Positions 1 through 12,327 are shown, counted from the first letter of the stretch. The stretch: 64,000 nucleotides of DNA from Parelaphostrongylus tenuis (GCA_019055375.1 JAHQIW010004390.1:100013-164012), one strand, 5' to 3'. Notes: a model not told the origin generated them from the letters alone. Translations and numbers: made by a program.

Positions 1-900
1 GTGTCTTGATTTGGGGTGTAACTGCTTTTTTTCAAAGAACAAGATCCGATTGGAGGCATCAAATTTTCTTTAAGAGGTATTCATTTTTTGTGGCATGATT
101 TTTGTTCTAGGAGGCAGAACTCCTATCTTGGAGGCCCCATTTCGTCTTAAAGGCATAGTAGCGCCGTAGTCGAGTGGTTGTGATGCTCTTCGAGGCACGC
201 GTGGAGCCGAGCACCACGCCCCAACTCTCTGCGGCAGTTAATGTCAACGCGCTGTGGAACGCCGCAGCCTGGCTATCCCCGAGATTACAAGAAGACGCGC
301 TCAACCAGTTTTCTATGACGTTCAAGAAAAGAAAAAGAACGAAATGGATGCTAAAAGTACTGGGATCCGCATAGTGAAAAAATCGCTAAAAGTCTTTACA
401 TTCGACAAAAGATGGGGAACGTCTCCTATTTTCGAAGGCACAGTTCCTTTTTGAGGCTTTTCCTGCGGTTTAATCGCTTTTTTGAGAGGCTTAGAACCTA
501 TAAGAGGAATTACTGTAAACCACTTTATCTTCAATACTTTCAGTCTACTATTTTGAGACCTCAGTTGAAGTTAATACATGCATGCTGCTTACCTGCTTAT
601 CAACGGTGGTCTGCAAAGCGCTGGATTAATGCTTTATCAGGAAATTGCTGTTCTCTTCAATAGTTTTTCGTGTTCCTTGGAAATACGATAATTTGTTTGA
701 TTCGAAAATTCGATTTTCTCCAAGCCTTGGCTTAGATATCAGAAAATTTTGTGCGAATTGTCCTTTTCCCAAAAAAAAAAAAATCGCGCAGGTTGGTGTA
801 GTTCTATTCGAAATTGGAAGCGTAACTAGTCTTATTACGGAAAATCTATTTGAATTGCAGATATCATGCAATTTAAAGTTCCTAGCCGTGAATAATCTAG
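1..900. other. Region upstream of the IWS1 exons, no gene recognised
   Basis: Apart from a tRNA-headed SINE at about 162-372, I see no coding pattern here. The open frames are short and overlap in several frames, as expected of AT-rich non-coding DNA. The first exon(s) and promoter of the IWS1 homologue should lie here or further left. No clear TATA box, trans-splice acceptor or convincing ATG-led exon stands out. Confidence 0.5.
162..372 (+). repeat. tRNA-headed SINE, family B copy 1
   Basis: Begins with an A-box-like head (a GTAGTCGAGTGG-type motif) resembling a tRNA 5' half, followed by a body shared with copies at 7110-7352, 13655-13793, 18972-19195 and 36178-36396. Shared landmarks are a GGCTATC block near the middle, a GACGTTCAAGAA block, and a GGGATCCGCA-type end running into an A-rich stretch. 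The B box is degenerate, so the SINE label is an inference; membership of the repeat family is seen directly. Confidence 0.6.
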
Positions 901-3900
901 AGATTCAGATTCGCGGAAGACTTCGATGCTGGCAGTCCGAACGTTCCTTGTTCGCCTGAGGCGGACGAGCCGTCTGAGGGCAACGAGGAGGAGTCGGAAG
1001 TACGTCCTCAACCATCACCTACCTCACTGAATGGTGAGAAGCCGTCACCATCAAGTTCACCACAACCAGAGGACTTCTCTCAGTTCTCCCAAGATGACAA
1101 CGCCCGAACCGAAAAGAGGTATTTCAACTAAAGTCTTGAGTCATTCGCTTCCTCATTTTTGGAGTTGACTGTGTTGTAGCTACACGGATGACATGCCTGG
1201 TGGTTCTGGTGATGGTGAAAATACTGTTGAAAAGCCACAAAGTGATGAGAAAGGTCAGTTTTGTCTCGTGTCTGCTTAGAGCAATGCCAGACCATAACTG
1301 TTTATAATCGTTTATAAGGGTTCTCTCCCTCAGATAATGATGAAGAGGAGGAGGAAGAACATAGACGTAGTGACAGCTCCAATGAAAGTGAGGATGGTGA
1401 TTCTAGCGAAAGGTACGCAACTCATTCCCCTCACGTTGACTACTTTGCAGTAGCTTTAAAGTGGAAAAAAATTCCAGGAAGAATTTACTTGATTCGGACG
1501 ACTCTGATGATGATCTTGATGAAGAACAACGAAAAAAGAAGGTACTCATAATCACTGATTTTGAGTAGAACTCACCCTCATTCTTTTCTGAGTATCCCTT
1601 TGCAGGCGACATCATAATTGATTTCGCCAGTGGCGCGCGATTTTCGTCTTTCAACAAAGATTTTCCTCTTTGTTCTGAGAAATGTTTAGTTTTTGTGCTA
1701 CCCTCATGGAACGCGATTTTCTCTACAAGTCTGTATACTTTTTGCGCATTCATAACTCCTATGTGCTAAAGAAAACTCCGAATGTGAGACGTAATTTTGC
1801 TTCCGCTCTCACAGAGAGTGCTTTTGAAACCTCTTTGAGAACCAGTTCAAGCTTCAGTCTCGTCGAGATTTAGGCTTCCGAATAAGCTTATTGTGGTCCA
1901 ATTGAAAGCGATTCTACAAGCTTTCGCTGAACAAATCAAACCGATTGTGAAACATAATTTTATTTCTGCTGCTACAGAGTATCAGCAAGGTCTTTCTGGA
2001 GACCAAGTAGAGTGTTGGAGTTCCCGAGATTGTTTTTTTGAATGATTACTTAAATCTTAGATAAAAAGTTTTATTTAGCGAAAAGAGAGTCTTGTGAAAA
2101 TTTGAGGGTCAAAGTGACCCTCATCGTCCGCGAAGGGTTATGCTTCTGTGAATATGGTTACAACCTTTCTATCTTTTTTTAGAAGCATCTATTCGCTCTA
2201 TTTTGAATCCTTTTTCAAATAACGAAGTGTTATCTATGTATATACTCTTATGACCTCATGTTTTTTTCGTTCCCGTGGTCCTCTATCTGTTGCTCGCCGA
2301 GTGATGCTCCTTGACTTCTATGGCGATCTTCGCTCATCTCTAGACCTCTTAGTGTCTTTTCACTTAAGCTCTACATTACTCAATGGCCAGCCACACTTTT
2401 CTTTTGTGTCCACTTAATATTGTATGGATATAACTGGTGACGTTTTTCAGCTAGGAAACCTCATTGTGAATATCTTTGGCGAAGATATTGACGAAGATGC
2501 TGACGCGTCGCGCGACAACGACGAAGAGGAGGTGCAGGATCAACATGAGGAACAACACGATGAGGGCTACCAAGATGATTATGATGGTGGTGAAAAAACT
2601 GGCAGAGGGGCTCCGTAAGTGTTATCCTGTCATTGCTTTTAAGTACTTCTGCGCTCAAAAATGTTCGTGTTACGCATTGGTCAGAACTGCCCTGCTTCAC
2701 ATGTGTAGCCGATGGTTTGATCTCACTCCCACGGCTCACCAAGCCGTTCCATCTACTCCAGTGTCAGCAAATTGTTACAAAAGATCGCTGGGACGCCAGC
2801 AGCGCTGGCCTCGATGCATCGGTTGACCACCACGAGTCTTGTAAAGGCCAGATATGCATTCATTCACCGTGACGATGCTCGACGAAGTCGAATGCATGGC
2901 ACATCCTTCAGGGAGTGGTCAGCGTCGAGAGCTTTATTCCTTTTTTAGACCTTTGCCTATGTTTGTGCCCTCAAATCTGTGTTTTCTTCTTCTCGGCGGA
3001 ATAACAGATGGAGCTTTGTTTTTACAAGGCAGAGCTATGAATTTTGTTTTTCTGTTAGCATGGTCTTGAGCCTTTCCATAAATCTCGGCAATAGAGTAAC
3101 AAACACCGGATTTACTAATGAGAAGTGCTTGAAATTGCATGATTTGGTGCCGTTCTACTGCATACTTTCTTGCGAAAATTTTGGTATACAAGTCTATACT
3201 TGCTTTGAGACGAAGCTATCGTGGGAAAAAACTCGCTTACCATCATGCGCGAATGACGCGTAGGAGAGAACCTAGTGAAGCGACACGCAAGATTAGTTGA
3301 GCTTGGGGCGATGATACGGTTGCAAAAGGGACGGCTAGGAACTGGTTCGACAAGTTCAAGGCTGGAGAAAACAGTATGGAGGAATTGGTCGCGCTCGCGC
3401 CGTCCGTAGGAAGCTTCATTAAGCTTGCGCGCCGCTTTACTATGTATTTCCCTACGCGCCAATCGTGCATGGGAAGCTAGCGAATTTATTCCCACGACAG
3501 CTCCGCAAGTATAGGCAAGTCGTATACCAAAATGTTCGCAAGAAAATGCGCTTTGAAGGGTACCAAAATCATGCAATTTTGATTACTTCTGATCAAAAGT
3601 TTTGTGTTTATTGCTTTGATGCCAAAATAGTGGCACGATGGAGTTTGTGTGCCGTACCTACGGCGACTTTTTTCAGTGGGGAAGTTCCCCTCCGCGATAG
3701 TAAATAGGATACATCACCGCCATGCTATAACGGGGTTTCATGCTCACTTACTTACTCCTAAGCACACCTATCATAATATCTTTAGTCCTTGTATGTACTT
3801 GCACATTGGGCTGTAACGTTTTGAATTCCCAAAGACGATGTCTTGCCTCATTTTTTTAGGAAATGAGCAGCTCTAATGGGAAATAGGTGACGTTTAAAAG

Positions 3901-6247
3901 TCTGCAACTAACCTGTAAAGCAAATATGATTTCAGAGGATTTGAATGGGACTTCGATTTGATGTTACGCGAGAAGAAAGCGGAACGGAAGCGAAAGAGGA
4001 AACGACGCGATGCGGGTATCGACATCATTAACGATGATGATGGACTCATCGCTCATATGGTCAACGCCATGAAAAACGCTGCTAAAGTGAGCATACCACC
4101 GGGTATTTCAGTTGTAGAATGAGTACTATTAATTCTATTTTAGGAGGATCGCCATTCAAACACTGAACGAAAGCCGGCACTCAAAAAGAGGAAGATGCTA
4201 CATGAAGTGAAAATGATGTTATTGAGGGTGAGATCGTATATAATGCTTACTTTCTCATCTTGTGGTTCTGATTGAGCGGATAAGCAGTTATTTGATCTCG
4301 CGAAACTTTTTATTGAAACCCGTTACGAATCAGTTCATCCGAGTAGGGAAAATCCGTAGAAGATATCCCGAGAATTCTTTTTTCGTTCACCATCCCTTGC
4401 TCCTTCGGACGGTTTTATACGTACAATGATGGAAGAGTGGTCTCTGTTTACTTTTTTTCTTCAGATGGATATGCTTGAAGCAATGATTGATGGTGGTATG
4501 ATGAGCGCCGTCTCAGAATGGCTTGCTCCCCTGCCTGACAAGAGCTTACCGGCTCTTGAAATTCGAACCGAACTGTTGAAAATCTTGTCTGGATTTGGAA
4601 ATTTAGATCAGGTGAGGCCTTGTTTGTCTGTAAAACCTCATACCTAACATTTAAAATATATATTCTTAATTTTCAATTCAAGCGAGATACCTTCTTCAGA
4701 TTGAAATTAGGTTAAATAAAAGGATAAAAGGATTAAGCTTTGGCGATGATCAATCCCTGAGGGATGCGCCATGCATTCGACTTCAATTTTTAACTTCGTT
4801 TGAGGTGATTGAATGCATATCTGGCCTTTACAATGACTCGCGGTGACCTCCCGCTGCACCGAGTCAATGCTGCTTATCCTCCCAAACAAGTCTGAGACCT
4901 GCCTGGTACCAATTAACCGACCCGGAGGGATGGATGGCTTGGTGAGCCTTGAGCGCGAGATCGAACCATTGACCTCTTGCGCGACGCAGAGCACCTTTAA
5001 CCACTGCGCCACATGCGCTCGTCGTTAAGTTAGACATCGGTCATGATATCCGTTCTGAAAAAGAGGCTGTCTTTTCAGCGGAAATAACTCTTGATTTATT
5101 CCGTTCGGGACAATGGACCCAACCCCTTGCTTCTCTTACCTTCAGGGATTCACGTCTAACTATGGAGCGTGTTACATCTTACTCCAGCGTGCTATTTTTA
5201 GACGGAGCACGCTGAGGTTAGCCTCCATTGTCAGACGGAACTCGTGGGAGTTCTATTGTCCCGACGGGGTCAACCGCTTTTTAGCGGTGGTGACATGTTT
5301 TAACTATATATCCAATACTGCTGAGTGAATGTGCAAAGACTTGAATTTCGAACTCTTGAAAAATTTGGAGTTGATCCCATGTATCACCCTTTTCGGGGGC
5401 TCCCAAAGTCCAGAGTTTTGCAAATTATTCAGCATTATTGGGTATCCTGTTAGTTTGGTCCTTCTGTATTACATATAGATTTCATCAAGGGGGTACTGAA
5501 GCAGTCCGGTCTCGGCAGAGCAGTTATGTTATTGTATAAACACCCACGAGAAACAAAGGAGAATAAGGCATTGGCAGCACATATCATCAGGGAATGGTCA
5601 AGACCCATCTTTCAGGTAAGCGAATACTTCAACTGCATGAGTTATGGATTGTTTTAGTGAATATAAATTTGTGATTGTGTCTAAACGTGGACTCTAATCC
5701 ACATTTTAGCTTGATACTGACTTCCGCTCTGTTTCACGGGAGGAACGAGTTCAAAGAGATTTGGAACACATGTCAAGCGTGAAAAAGAAGCGGTTGAGGT
5801 TTCGTTTTTAAATATTATTGGCTGAAAATAATTTTTGGTGCTATATTTCTATCTTCCACTTGCTTCAGTTCGTTCGATTTTATTTTTAATTAAGTGGAGA
5901 GTTGGGACCTTCGGATCTTCCTCCCGCACCTCCGAAACCAAAGGAGCGCGAAGTAAACAGGGCTCGTGTGCCTCGCCCTTCGACAAAGGATTACGTTGTG
6001 CGTCCAAAGTCTAACGTTGAAGGCGAATTCAAGGTATGTACGCCTCGTTGTTCCAATTTACTTTCCTATAATATTTGTTTAATATTTTGGTTTTATGACG
6101 AGTAAATGAACGATTAAGGGTGAGCGGAAAGCTAAAGCATTCGCACGACTCGATAGAGCGCATCGAGAATTTCTGGAGAGGACTAGGCGTGTGAAGGCCA
6201 AACGCGCGGTGGGCGTCTCACTCGAAGGACGAAATTTGGCACTATGA
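901..6247 (+). CDS. iws-1: IWS1 homologue (Spt6-interacting transcription elongation factor)
   Basis: IWS1 binds Spt6 and RNA polymerase II and couples elongation to mRNA processing in the nucleus. Exons read as 901 or 909-1118, 1180-1253, 1334-1412, 1451-1541, 2451-2614, 3936-4086, 4144-4227, 4465-4611, 5490-5615, 5710-5798, 5895-6033 and 6119-6247 (TGA), about 495 codons, with phase kept at every junction. The first five exons are acidic, low-complexity Ser/Glu/Asp sequence, as in the IWS1 N terminus. Exon 6 starts the conserved core ([11 protein letters not shown]), exons 7-10 carry the TFIIS-N-like helical domain ([27 protein letters not shown]), and exon 11 has the signature [12 protein letters not shown]. 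Length is close to the nematode protein and shorter than the human one, which has a longer acidic N terminus. The start codon is not resolved: an in-frame TAG at about 898-900 means the first visible exon begins at a splice site. Three acceptors end in AAG rather than CAG. Family assignment is secure; exon edges come from frame and splice-site reading only. Confidence 0.93.
1542..2450. repeat. Intron 4 of IWS1 filled with dispersed-repeat remnants
   Basis: This 909-bp intron contains stretches (about 1610-2040) sharing phrases such as CGAGATTTAGGCT and TTTTATTTCTGCTGCTACAG with many other places in the window, for example 12880-13080, 15085-15600, 27570-27900, 53000-53500 and 59000-59720. No open frame in it looks like a protein. 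I read it as one or more copies of an unnamed AT-rich interspersed repeat. Confidence 0.45.
2695..2945 (+). repeat. tRNA-headed SINE, family A (decayed copy, intron 5 of IWS1)
   Basis: Contains a B-box-like GGTTTGATCTC close to the start and then the family A body in the same order as the reverse complement of 4733-5020. It has accumulated many differences. It lies in the 2615-3935 intron. Confidence 0.65.
3112..3605 (+). mobile_element. Decayed mariner-like element with long terminal inverted repeats
   Basis: The middle (about 3270-3410) translates as a mariner transposase N-terminal helix-turn-helix segment with a stop inside: motifs [16 protein letters not shown] and [10 protein letters not shown] match the mariner pattern W(G)xGTVxxxTAxxWFxxFxxGxxxxED. 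The flanks, about 3116-3250 and 3450-3600, are imperfect inverted copies of each other for over 100 bp, sharing TTGCATGATTTGGT and GCGAAAATTTTGGTATAC. The catalytic domain is missing, so it cannot move by itself. A related copy lies at about 34730-35225. Confidence 0.7.
4733..5020 (-). repeat. tRNA-headed SINE, family A (well preserved, intron 8 of IWS1)
   Basis: On the minus strand the right end reads as a tRNA-like head with an A box (TGGCGCAGTGG) and a B box (GGTTCGATCTC) at tRNA-like spacing, followed by a body of about 220 bp. Copies lie at 2695-2945 (+), 7490-7760 (-), 16785-17060 (-), 55705-55995 (-), 61945-62238 (-) and 63950-64000 (+, cut by the window end). The internal pol III boxes are the reason for the SINE call. 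Confidence 0.8.
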
Positions 6248-6561
6248 TGGCTGTCTCATTGCCAAAAAGAAAAAAAAAACAAGGGCCATGTAGTTAACTT
6301 TCATCGGCATACGTGCAACATGTTCTTTCTTATGCTTGAAAGCTTCGAAATTTTTTTATTAAAAGAATTTTTGGTTGTATCTCTTCCTGCTTTTCAACTT
6401 AGTTGGCCTATTTTGTGCAGTGATTCCTACACCTTTTGAAATTAATATGCTCTTTTACTGTGTTGTACAATGTAAGAAAGATGAACATAAGGTGATTCCC
6501 GTAGTTGTATTTTAGTGCTATAATTATCGCCACTCATGTAGGCATTATAATCAAATTCGTT

Positions 6562-6567
6562 AATAAA
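6562..6567 (+). other. Possible IWS1 polyadenylation signal (AATAAA)
   Basis: First AATAAA on the coding strand after the IWS1 stop codon, about 315 nt downstream. It is plausible as the 3'-end signal, but the motif is common in AT-rich sequence. Confidence 0.35.
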
Positions 6568-7109
6568 TAGTGAGACGTGATTTTTGTACGTTAAGTGTAA
6601 ATAGTTTGGCGAAGATTACTCTATATAGGCCATGTGTCCCCGACAAGCTGACTGAGCCAAAGGGCCACTGTGCAACTGGCGAGGTCTTAAGGCCGGAACG
6701 TGTGTCTTGCACTTTAGAAGTACCATAACGGACGTCATGAAAGGCTCAGAATATGTTATCACGCCTGATTTTTCTTAATATTCTTTCTTTTTTTTTTATA
6801 CAACTTCGCATTCTCCTTAACTTTAGTGGAACTCGGTCAAGCTTTACTCCCCTGTGATTGTAAGTTTATCATTGCGCTGGGTACAGCTTTGAAACATTGT
6901 AATGAACCTAGGTTAAGCATTTAATGCAACTGATCTGAACGAAGACGAACAACGATTTTACGGGTTTTTTGAGAATTCTTCTTGTCGGTCTTCTTGATGA
7001 GCCTATCCTCGAATGCTCCGCGTTCATCTGGTTGATGCGTGGCTACACAACATGGCAAAATTTGTTTATTCTCAATATTGTTACACTTTAGCACATTATC
7101 TGTTCCATC

Positions 7110-7352
7110 ATCACGGTGTTTTTTTTCGCTATGCAGATTCGAGTACTCTAAATCCAATTCGTTCAGTCGTCTTCTTCTTGAACGGCTTAGAATACTGGTT
7201 GAGCGAGTTTCCTTACAGTGTCGAGGATAGCCTGGCTGTGGCGTTTCATAGGACGTTGTTGTTGACTGCGGAGAGAGTTGCGAAAAGGGGTTGAGGTTTA
7301 GCTCCACGCGTGCTGCGATGAGCATGATAACCACTCGGCCACGGCGCCCCTA
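7110..7352 (-). repeat. tRNA-headed SINE, family B copy 2
   Basis: Reverse complement of the 162-372 repeat, with the tRNA-like head at the right end (CCGTGGCCGAGTGG on the minus strand). It is absent from the partner segment near 16.7 kb, so it probably inserted after the segmental duplication. Confidence 0.65.
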
Positions 7353-7489
7353 TTCCTGACGTTTGTTCATATAAAATCGTAACGAGAATAACTGTTCAGG
7401 CAAACCGGATGTGCGAGAAAATCTGTACAATTGTCTTACAAACAAGAACTACCTATTGTTATAGTAGGATAGAAGGATAAAATTTTTAG

Positions 7490-7760
7490 TGCAGATTAAT
7501 TCCTGAGAGATGCGCCATGGATTCAAGTTCACTAGTTCACTTGCTCAAGGTGATTAGATGCATACTTAGTCTTCACAACGACTCGCGGCGGCCTGCCTAT
7601 GTATCAATAGGGTTCTGCTATCCTTCCAGACAAGTCTGGTATCAGTTCGCCATTCCCCATGAGATGGAAAGCTTAGTGAGCCTTGGACATGGGGTCGAAC
7701 CATAAATCACGTGTGTATGTGTATCGCATGACACCTCTATTCAATTCGCCACACATGTCA
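7490..7760 (-). repeat. tRNA-headed SINE, family A
   Basis: Matches 4733-5020 in order and orientation, including the 'CCTGAGAGATGCGCCATG' end and a GGTTCGACCCC B-box-like motif on the minus strand. It is also present in the duplicated partner at 16785-17060, so it predates that duplication. Confidence 0.7.
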
Positions 7761-8859
7761 TTCGTGTTTTACGAACTTGCAGTATGATTTATCTTTGAAA
7801 ACTCTCCAGCAGGTCGGAGTGGGTTTAGGTTCTGCAGAAGTTATGTACGCCAACTTTCGAGTTCACTTAGATTTTCGTACTTGTTTGATATGAGTTGCAA
7901 ATATGGACTTAGTAAGCAATAGAATGCCTACTAGTAGTACTTGTGACTATTCAGGGTTGATGAACTATACTTATACTGTTTGTCCCAGCACAACTCTTCT
8001 TTTCGTTTTGTTATGACTAGAACTTCCTACATATGTTACCATTCTCTTCGAAGCCACAAGAATGACAGTAGACTCACTTTTGGGTGCATGGTGTGCAGTG
8101 CTCATCCTAGATGTCCTCTAATGGTGCCTATGGCGTTAGGTTCGTGCTATTGAATTACGGTACCAGCCATTCTTCAGTGCCTCCTAAGTGGTTTATCACC
8201 TCATCGTGGCTGGGAGGTGTTCCTGCGTGTCGGACTGCAAAGTATAGCGGGGTTTCAACCTCCCAGCGGGCCCCCCAGCTGAATATGAGTTCGACGTTTT
8301 CCAATCAGAAAGTCCAGCTAAGAGCAAATCGCACCAGGAACGACTGCCGTCTTGTTAGCTATTAGTCTCAAGGTGGTAATCTCTTCTAGTCCATAAGAGC
8401 TGGCAAGTGTTCTACGTAGAGGGGACCTGAGAAAGCCCCGGCTAGGCTTACCTCAAGACTCCAGGGAACAAAACAGCCAAACTAGCACAGTTTGCAAAAT
8501 CAGTGAAGACGGTCCGTTGAGGTGTCAAGTGTCAAGTTTCATTATGATAGTAGCATGAAGAACATAAAATCTACTAATTTTTGATTAAACTAAGATTTGC
8601 GCACGTTGATAACATACGCAAGGCAACAAAACTTGAAAAAGTAGTGGTGGGACATGAAGAATATGTGAAATAGTTGAAAAAAAGATTTTGATTGAGAAAA
8701 GGGTCGATCAAGTACGAGTGATGCGTTTTCCCTCCGTTTGAAACTGTTACATTATCTCTTGATGCTCCACTGATAAGCTTGGCTAATGGATACCGCTCTG
8801 CAAGGCATAGCATTGCTTGTTGGTGGTTGTGATGGACCAACAATCTTATGTATCAATCG

Positions 8860-9490
8860 TTCTAGATCTCACCAGCGGAGCGAAGATGGTGTAGTCGTCG
8901 AGCGTCGATTTTCACTCTCGTGGTGTTTCATTTTAAGTTTTGCCATGATATTTTGGAGGAGACAGTGGATATTTCTGGCGAGATGGCGCCTTGTCGAACT
9001 CCTCCTCTCTAGGTCAATAGTAACATCGTTATAGGATTTTGATATAATGATGTGGAATCTTCATGAACCTCTTCAGCAATCTTCATGTTTTGAGTAATGA
9101 CGTGCTGACTGTCCAAGCAGAATGGCTACTTCTTTTTCAACTGAATCAAAAGCCTTCTTCAATTTGATGAAAGTGAAAACGGAGCGGTCTGTTGTGTTCT
9201 CATGAAACTTTAATAAACCTTTTATTTGTGGACTTGACCTACAGTAGTTAACCTCTTTTCTAAAAACGTGTTCGTTTGCATAGCTGTCCTTTGTTCAATG
9301 TTCTATCAGCTCTATTTACGACGACCTGAGTGAAGACTATATGGAGGACATACAGCAAGTAGCTTGGCGATGGTTATCGATGTGGTAAGTTCTCCTTTTT
9401 TGAACAAAAACCGGTCTACCTGGTTTTCAATTGATGAGAAACTTCGCATTCTGACAGGTAACGAGTGAAGAGCCGAGCCAGTGTGGTGAT
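8860..9490 (-). mobile_element. Decayed RTE-type reverse transcriptase fragment
   Basis: Aligns by eye with the intact RTE copy at 43820-45073: the GCGAAGATGGT phrase at about 8879 matches 44640, and CTGAATCAAAAGCCTTCTTC at about 9139 matches the FDSVETE region near 44907. It covers the palm core around the catalytic FADD region but has many frameshifts. It is an older insertion than the one at 43812. Confidence 0.65.
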
Positions 9491-11340
9491 AAGAACTGAC
9501 GAGAGGTTCTTCAGGTGTTCTGGTCTGCTGCTTGAGCTGCTTAGATGAGGTGTTGTTCGTTCATTGTCGATAAAATATGATGTCAGATCTCGGAATAGAG
9601 AATTGGTGGAACGATAGTTCGTCCACTTCTAGTTTATATGATGGTATGGTAAGAGGGTGTGGCTACCGGAAAAATTCGAGTTATAGTCGTCAATGACATT
9701 CTCCTTTGCCCTTCTGGAAGCTTTAGAATTCCGTGAAGGCCTGCGGATGCCTTCATGTTGGATTTGTCACTGGTGAAGCTCTTCGGTCTAAATGCTTTCC
9801 GGCTTCTATAGCTTCGATCATGATTGCTGCTCTTCTTTTCTACGATCTTCTTTTATTGCTTCTGTGCAGCGTTTTCCAAGGACGCGAGGTTTCGGTTGCC
9901 TGCAGCTCGCGAGATTCCACGTGGCGTATCACCTCAAATGTTTTTGTAGGCAGAGGTTCTGAGTCGGATTTCATACGTTGTCGTGAAGGAATTGGATAAG
10001 CCTATTGCATTCTTCGTCAGAATTGTTAGTGACGAAATCTTTTTAGGAGCTGGTCAATGCTTTGACAATATCCACCTATGATAGCTTTGCGACTTCGTTC
10101 CTTGTTCTTAGCGGTTTTTACTTCGTTTCGCAATGGAACTGTGCGCGACTGAGACGGTGGTGTGATCTCGTGTATAATTTTAAAACAACGAACAGGCAGA
10201 ACCTTTGATTTAAAATGATGTGGTTTAATTATAATTATGCATTCCTTTGAGAGACTCGTTCGTTCACCGTTGCAAGTGACGCTTTAGCAACTGTGAGTCA
10301 CTATGTATGTTTTTATCTGCATGATTACGCCAAGCATCCTTTCATCCTGTTCGTTCCATTCTAATTCGTCGGTTCCAAGGTGGCGTTTTCCAGACGTTCT
10401 TCTAGTTCAGTTTCGCATGAGAATCTTCGATTATAACCTCGGAATATATGGTCTTCTCCGAAGAACTTCAATTCTTCGACCTTGTTTTCGTTATGACCTA
10501 ATGTTGTGCGGAAACAACGAAGATGGTCAGCAGAAGCAATGCCCGTCAATGTTACAACTCTGAGCGTCAAATCCGAGATGTTAGTTGTTTGAATAAATCG
10601 CGTTGTTCATGATTATATCCGTTTTGACGAGAGCGCCAACATCACCGATATCTCAGTTATCGCTTGTTCGGAGAAAAGATTCTTTTCTGGTCTCACAGGC
10701 AGTGTGCAACGAGTGGCATGTTCTCGTTTCAGTCAACCGATCACGTCGTTCATATCCTTCTTGCCTGCATTATTCGATTCTCTTAGAGGATTCTGTGCGA
10801 CTGCACGTAAGGTGTAGGTACCATTAACACCCTAGTTGGTTGCGGTTTGGCACCTCAATATGACCCTATAATTAGTATGGCCTCTCCCTACTCGTCCCTA
10901 CCGAGGCTGGACCGTACTGAAGACTCTTTTTTGGTTGAAAAAATGAGCTCCCTTTTATTTACCGTGCTGAGCTATTATACCCGACGCATAGCATGCCGAG
11001 TGGGGCTGGAATTTCATGGGTTACGGCGAAATGAGTAGGATCGCAATCATATGCATAGGTGAATTTCCATAAACTTTTTGTACGATCTATCCCTCGACAT
11101 CACGTAGATATCCTTTTGTTACGAGCAGTTCACCACATTTACAATCTAATGTCAGGCTACCCTTGTGCGTCGTTGTATTTTGCGTCGAGGAAGTCTCGTC
11201 TTCCATTTTTTTCAGCTACCGTCTCTCCTTCATTATCCATCCACATACTGAATCAAGCTTCTTTGATGGTCCCACAGTATCCATTTGCGCTGCAAGCGGT
11301 AATGATGCAAAACTGGTGATCTGTTAGTTCGACAACGAGT
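9490..11340. other. Unresolved stretch, possibly more decayed retroelement
   Basis: Continues from the minus-strand RT fragment. It contains open frames of 60-90 codons on both strands, but none carries a motif I can name. Its position, upstream of the RT core on the minus strand, is where the N-terminal RT and endonuclease part of an RTE element would sit. That is inference only. Confidence 0.3.
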
Positions 11341-11369
11341 TACATGTTTTTCCCTACGATGTAGAGTGG

Positions 11370-11545
11370 TGTGCAAAAACGTTTGCGTCAGAGGGAATTC
11401 GAACCCACATCTTACTCATTCTAGGAACATGTGCTGACTGGAGAAAAAGTGGAGTGCAAAACGAGCGTTGGTGGTGCAACGGTTTAACACATGCTCCCGG
11501 AAAGAGTATGGTTTGGGTTCGAATCCCGGCTGACACCACTCTACA
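11370..11545. repeat. Fold-back pair of tRNA-like repeats
   Basis: The right half (11465-11536, +) has A-box-like GGTGCAACGG and a perfect B box GGTTCGAATCCC; the left half (about 11370-11440) is a partial inverted copy. It is the same family as 33303-33373 and 33672-33742 but more decayed: the acceptor stem has mismatches. Confidence 0.65.
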
Positions 11546-11549
11546 TCAA

Positions 11550-12327
11550 TGGTTCTATCGAAACATCATAACACCGCACTAGGCGGTCAGATAAAATGAT
11601 TCCCCTGTTTTCCCCACCTTCTGACTTTCGCATGCACGAGATCGTTTGAACACACCCACTAAGCTTCTTGATTAGGCTAGTCATTTAGAATGGTAGACTT
11701 CCACACTTCCATGACAAACTATTGAATATACTAGCCATGAGAAATCGAGTGTACAACACTCTCTGTTCGGTGATAGTTTCACTGGACATAGAATGTAAAA
11801 GGTTCGTCGTCGCTAGCTCTTAATGTGGGGACTGGAGCACCCACACAGGATTAGCAAAAGACGAGAAAGGACAACTGCTCGACTGACGAGATGCAATGTC
11901 GAAATACGCGTATCGGGCTCCATAAATCGGCCCTTTTAACAGACCACATGACATGCGTGGCTCAAAAATGATTATTTGACATATTGAATTTTGAGCTGTG
12001 GTCTTAAGAAAACAGTCGAAACGAAAGATTGTGAAAGTGTTAGTTTCTCAATTGGTCAGTAAAACTCGTGTACTTACCACTACGGTCTTTGTCTGTGTGA
12101 CTTTGCTTACGCAATGGAATCTTCCGAACAAACGTTAGTAGCGATACGAACTTCTACTGAAAAAATTTTTCTGGATTGAATTATCAGCTACATGAAGATC
12201 ATCCGCATTTGAGTACGCAATGATGTGTTTGAACCAAAATCTGTGTACATGAAACATGTATGCTAAGAATGTGTGTATTTATATGCATTCATATGCGTAC
12301 ATATATATCTGGATGTCCCTTTCATCG
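11550..12327. other. Intergenic, no gene seen
   Basis: Contains a stretch (about 11820-11980) resembling the reverse complement of the dispersed repeat at 32940-33090 (shared GGGGACTGGAGCACC). Otherwise it is AT-rich sequence without a supported feature. Confidence 0.4.

Larger units (their letters stand above)
6575..8860. repeat. Old segmental duplication, copy 1 (partner 16365-17880)
   Basis: Long stretches run in the same order and orientation as 16365-17880. Both contain a block with ACTCGGTCAA or ACTCAGTCAA, one near 'GATGAGCC' or 'TATGAGCC', a family A SINE, and a final block ending GTGATGGACCAACAATCTTA. Copy 1 is longer because it contains an extra family B SINE (7110-7352) and extra sequence around 8060-8520. 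No gene is recognised inside. Confidence 0.7.

Noticed and set aside
11059..11319. Possible small gene in the 9.5-11.3 kb stretch
   Set aside because: No domain, signal peptide or splice pattern could be supported; decayed retroelement sequence is at least as likely.
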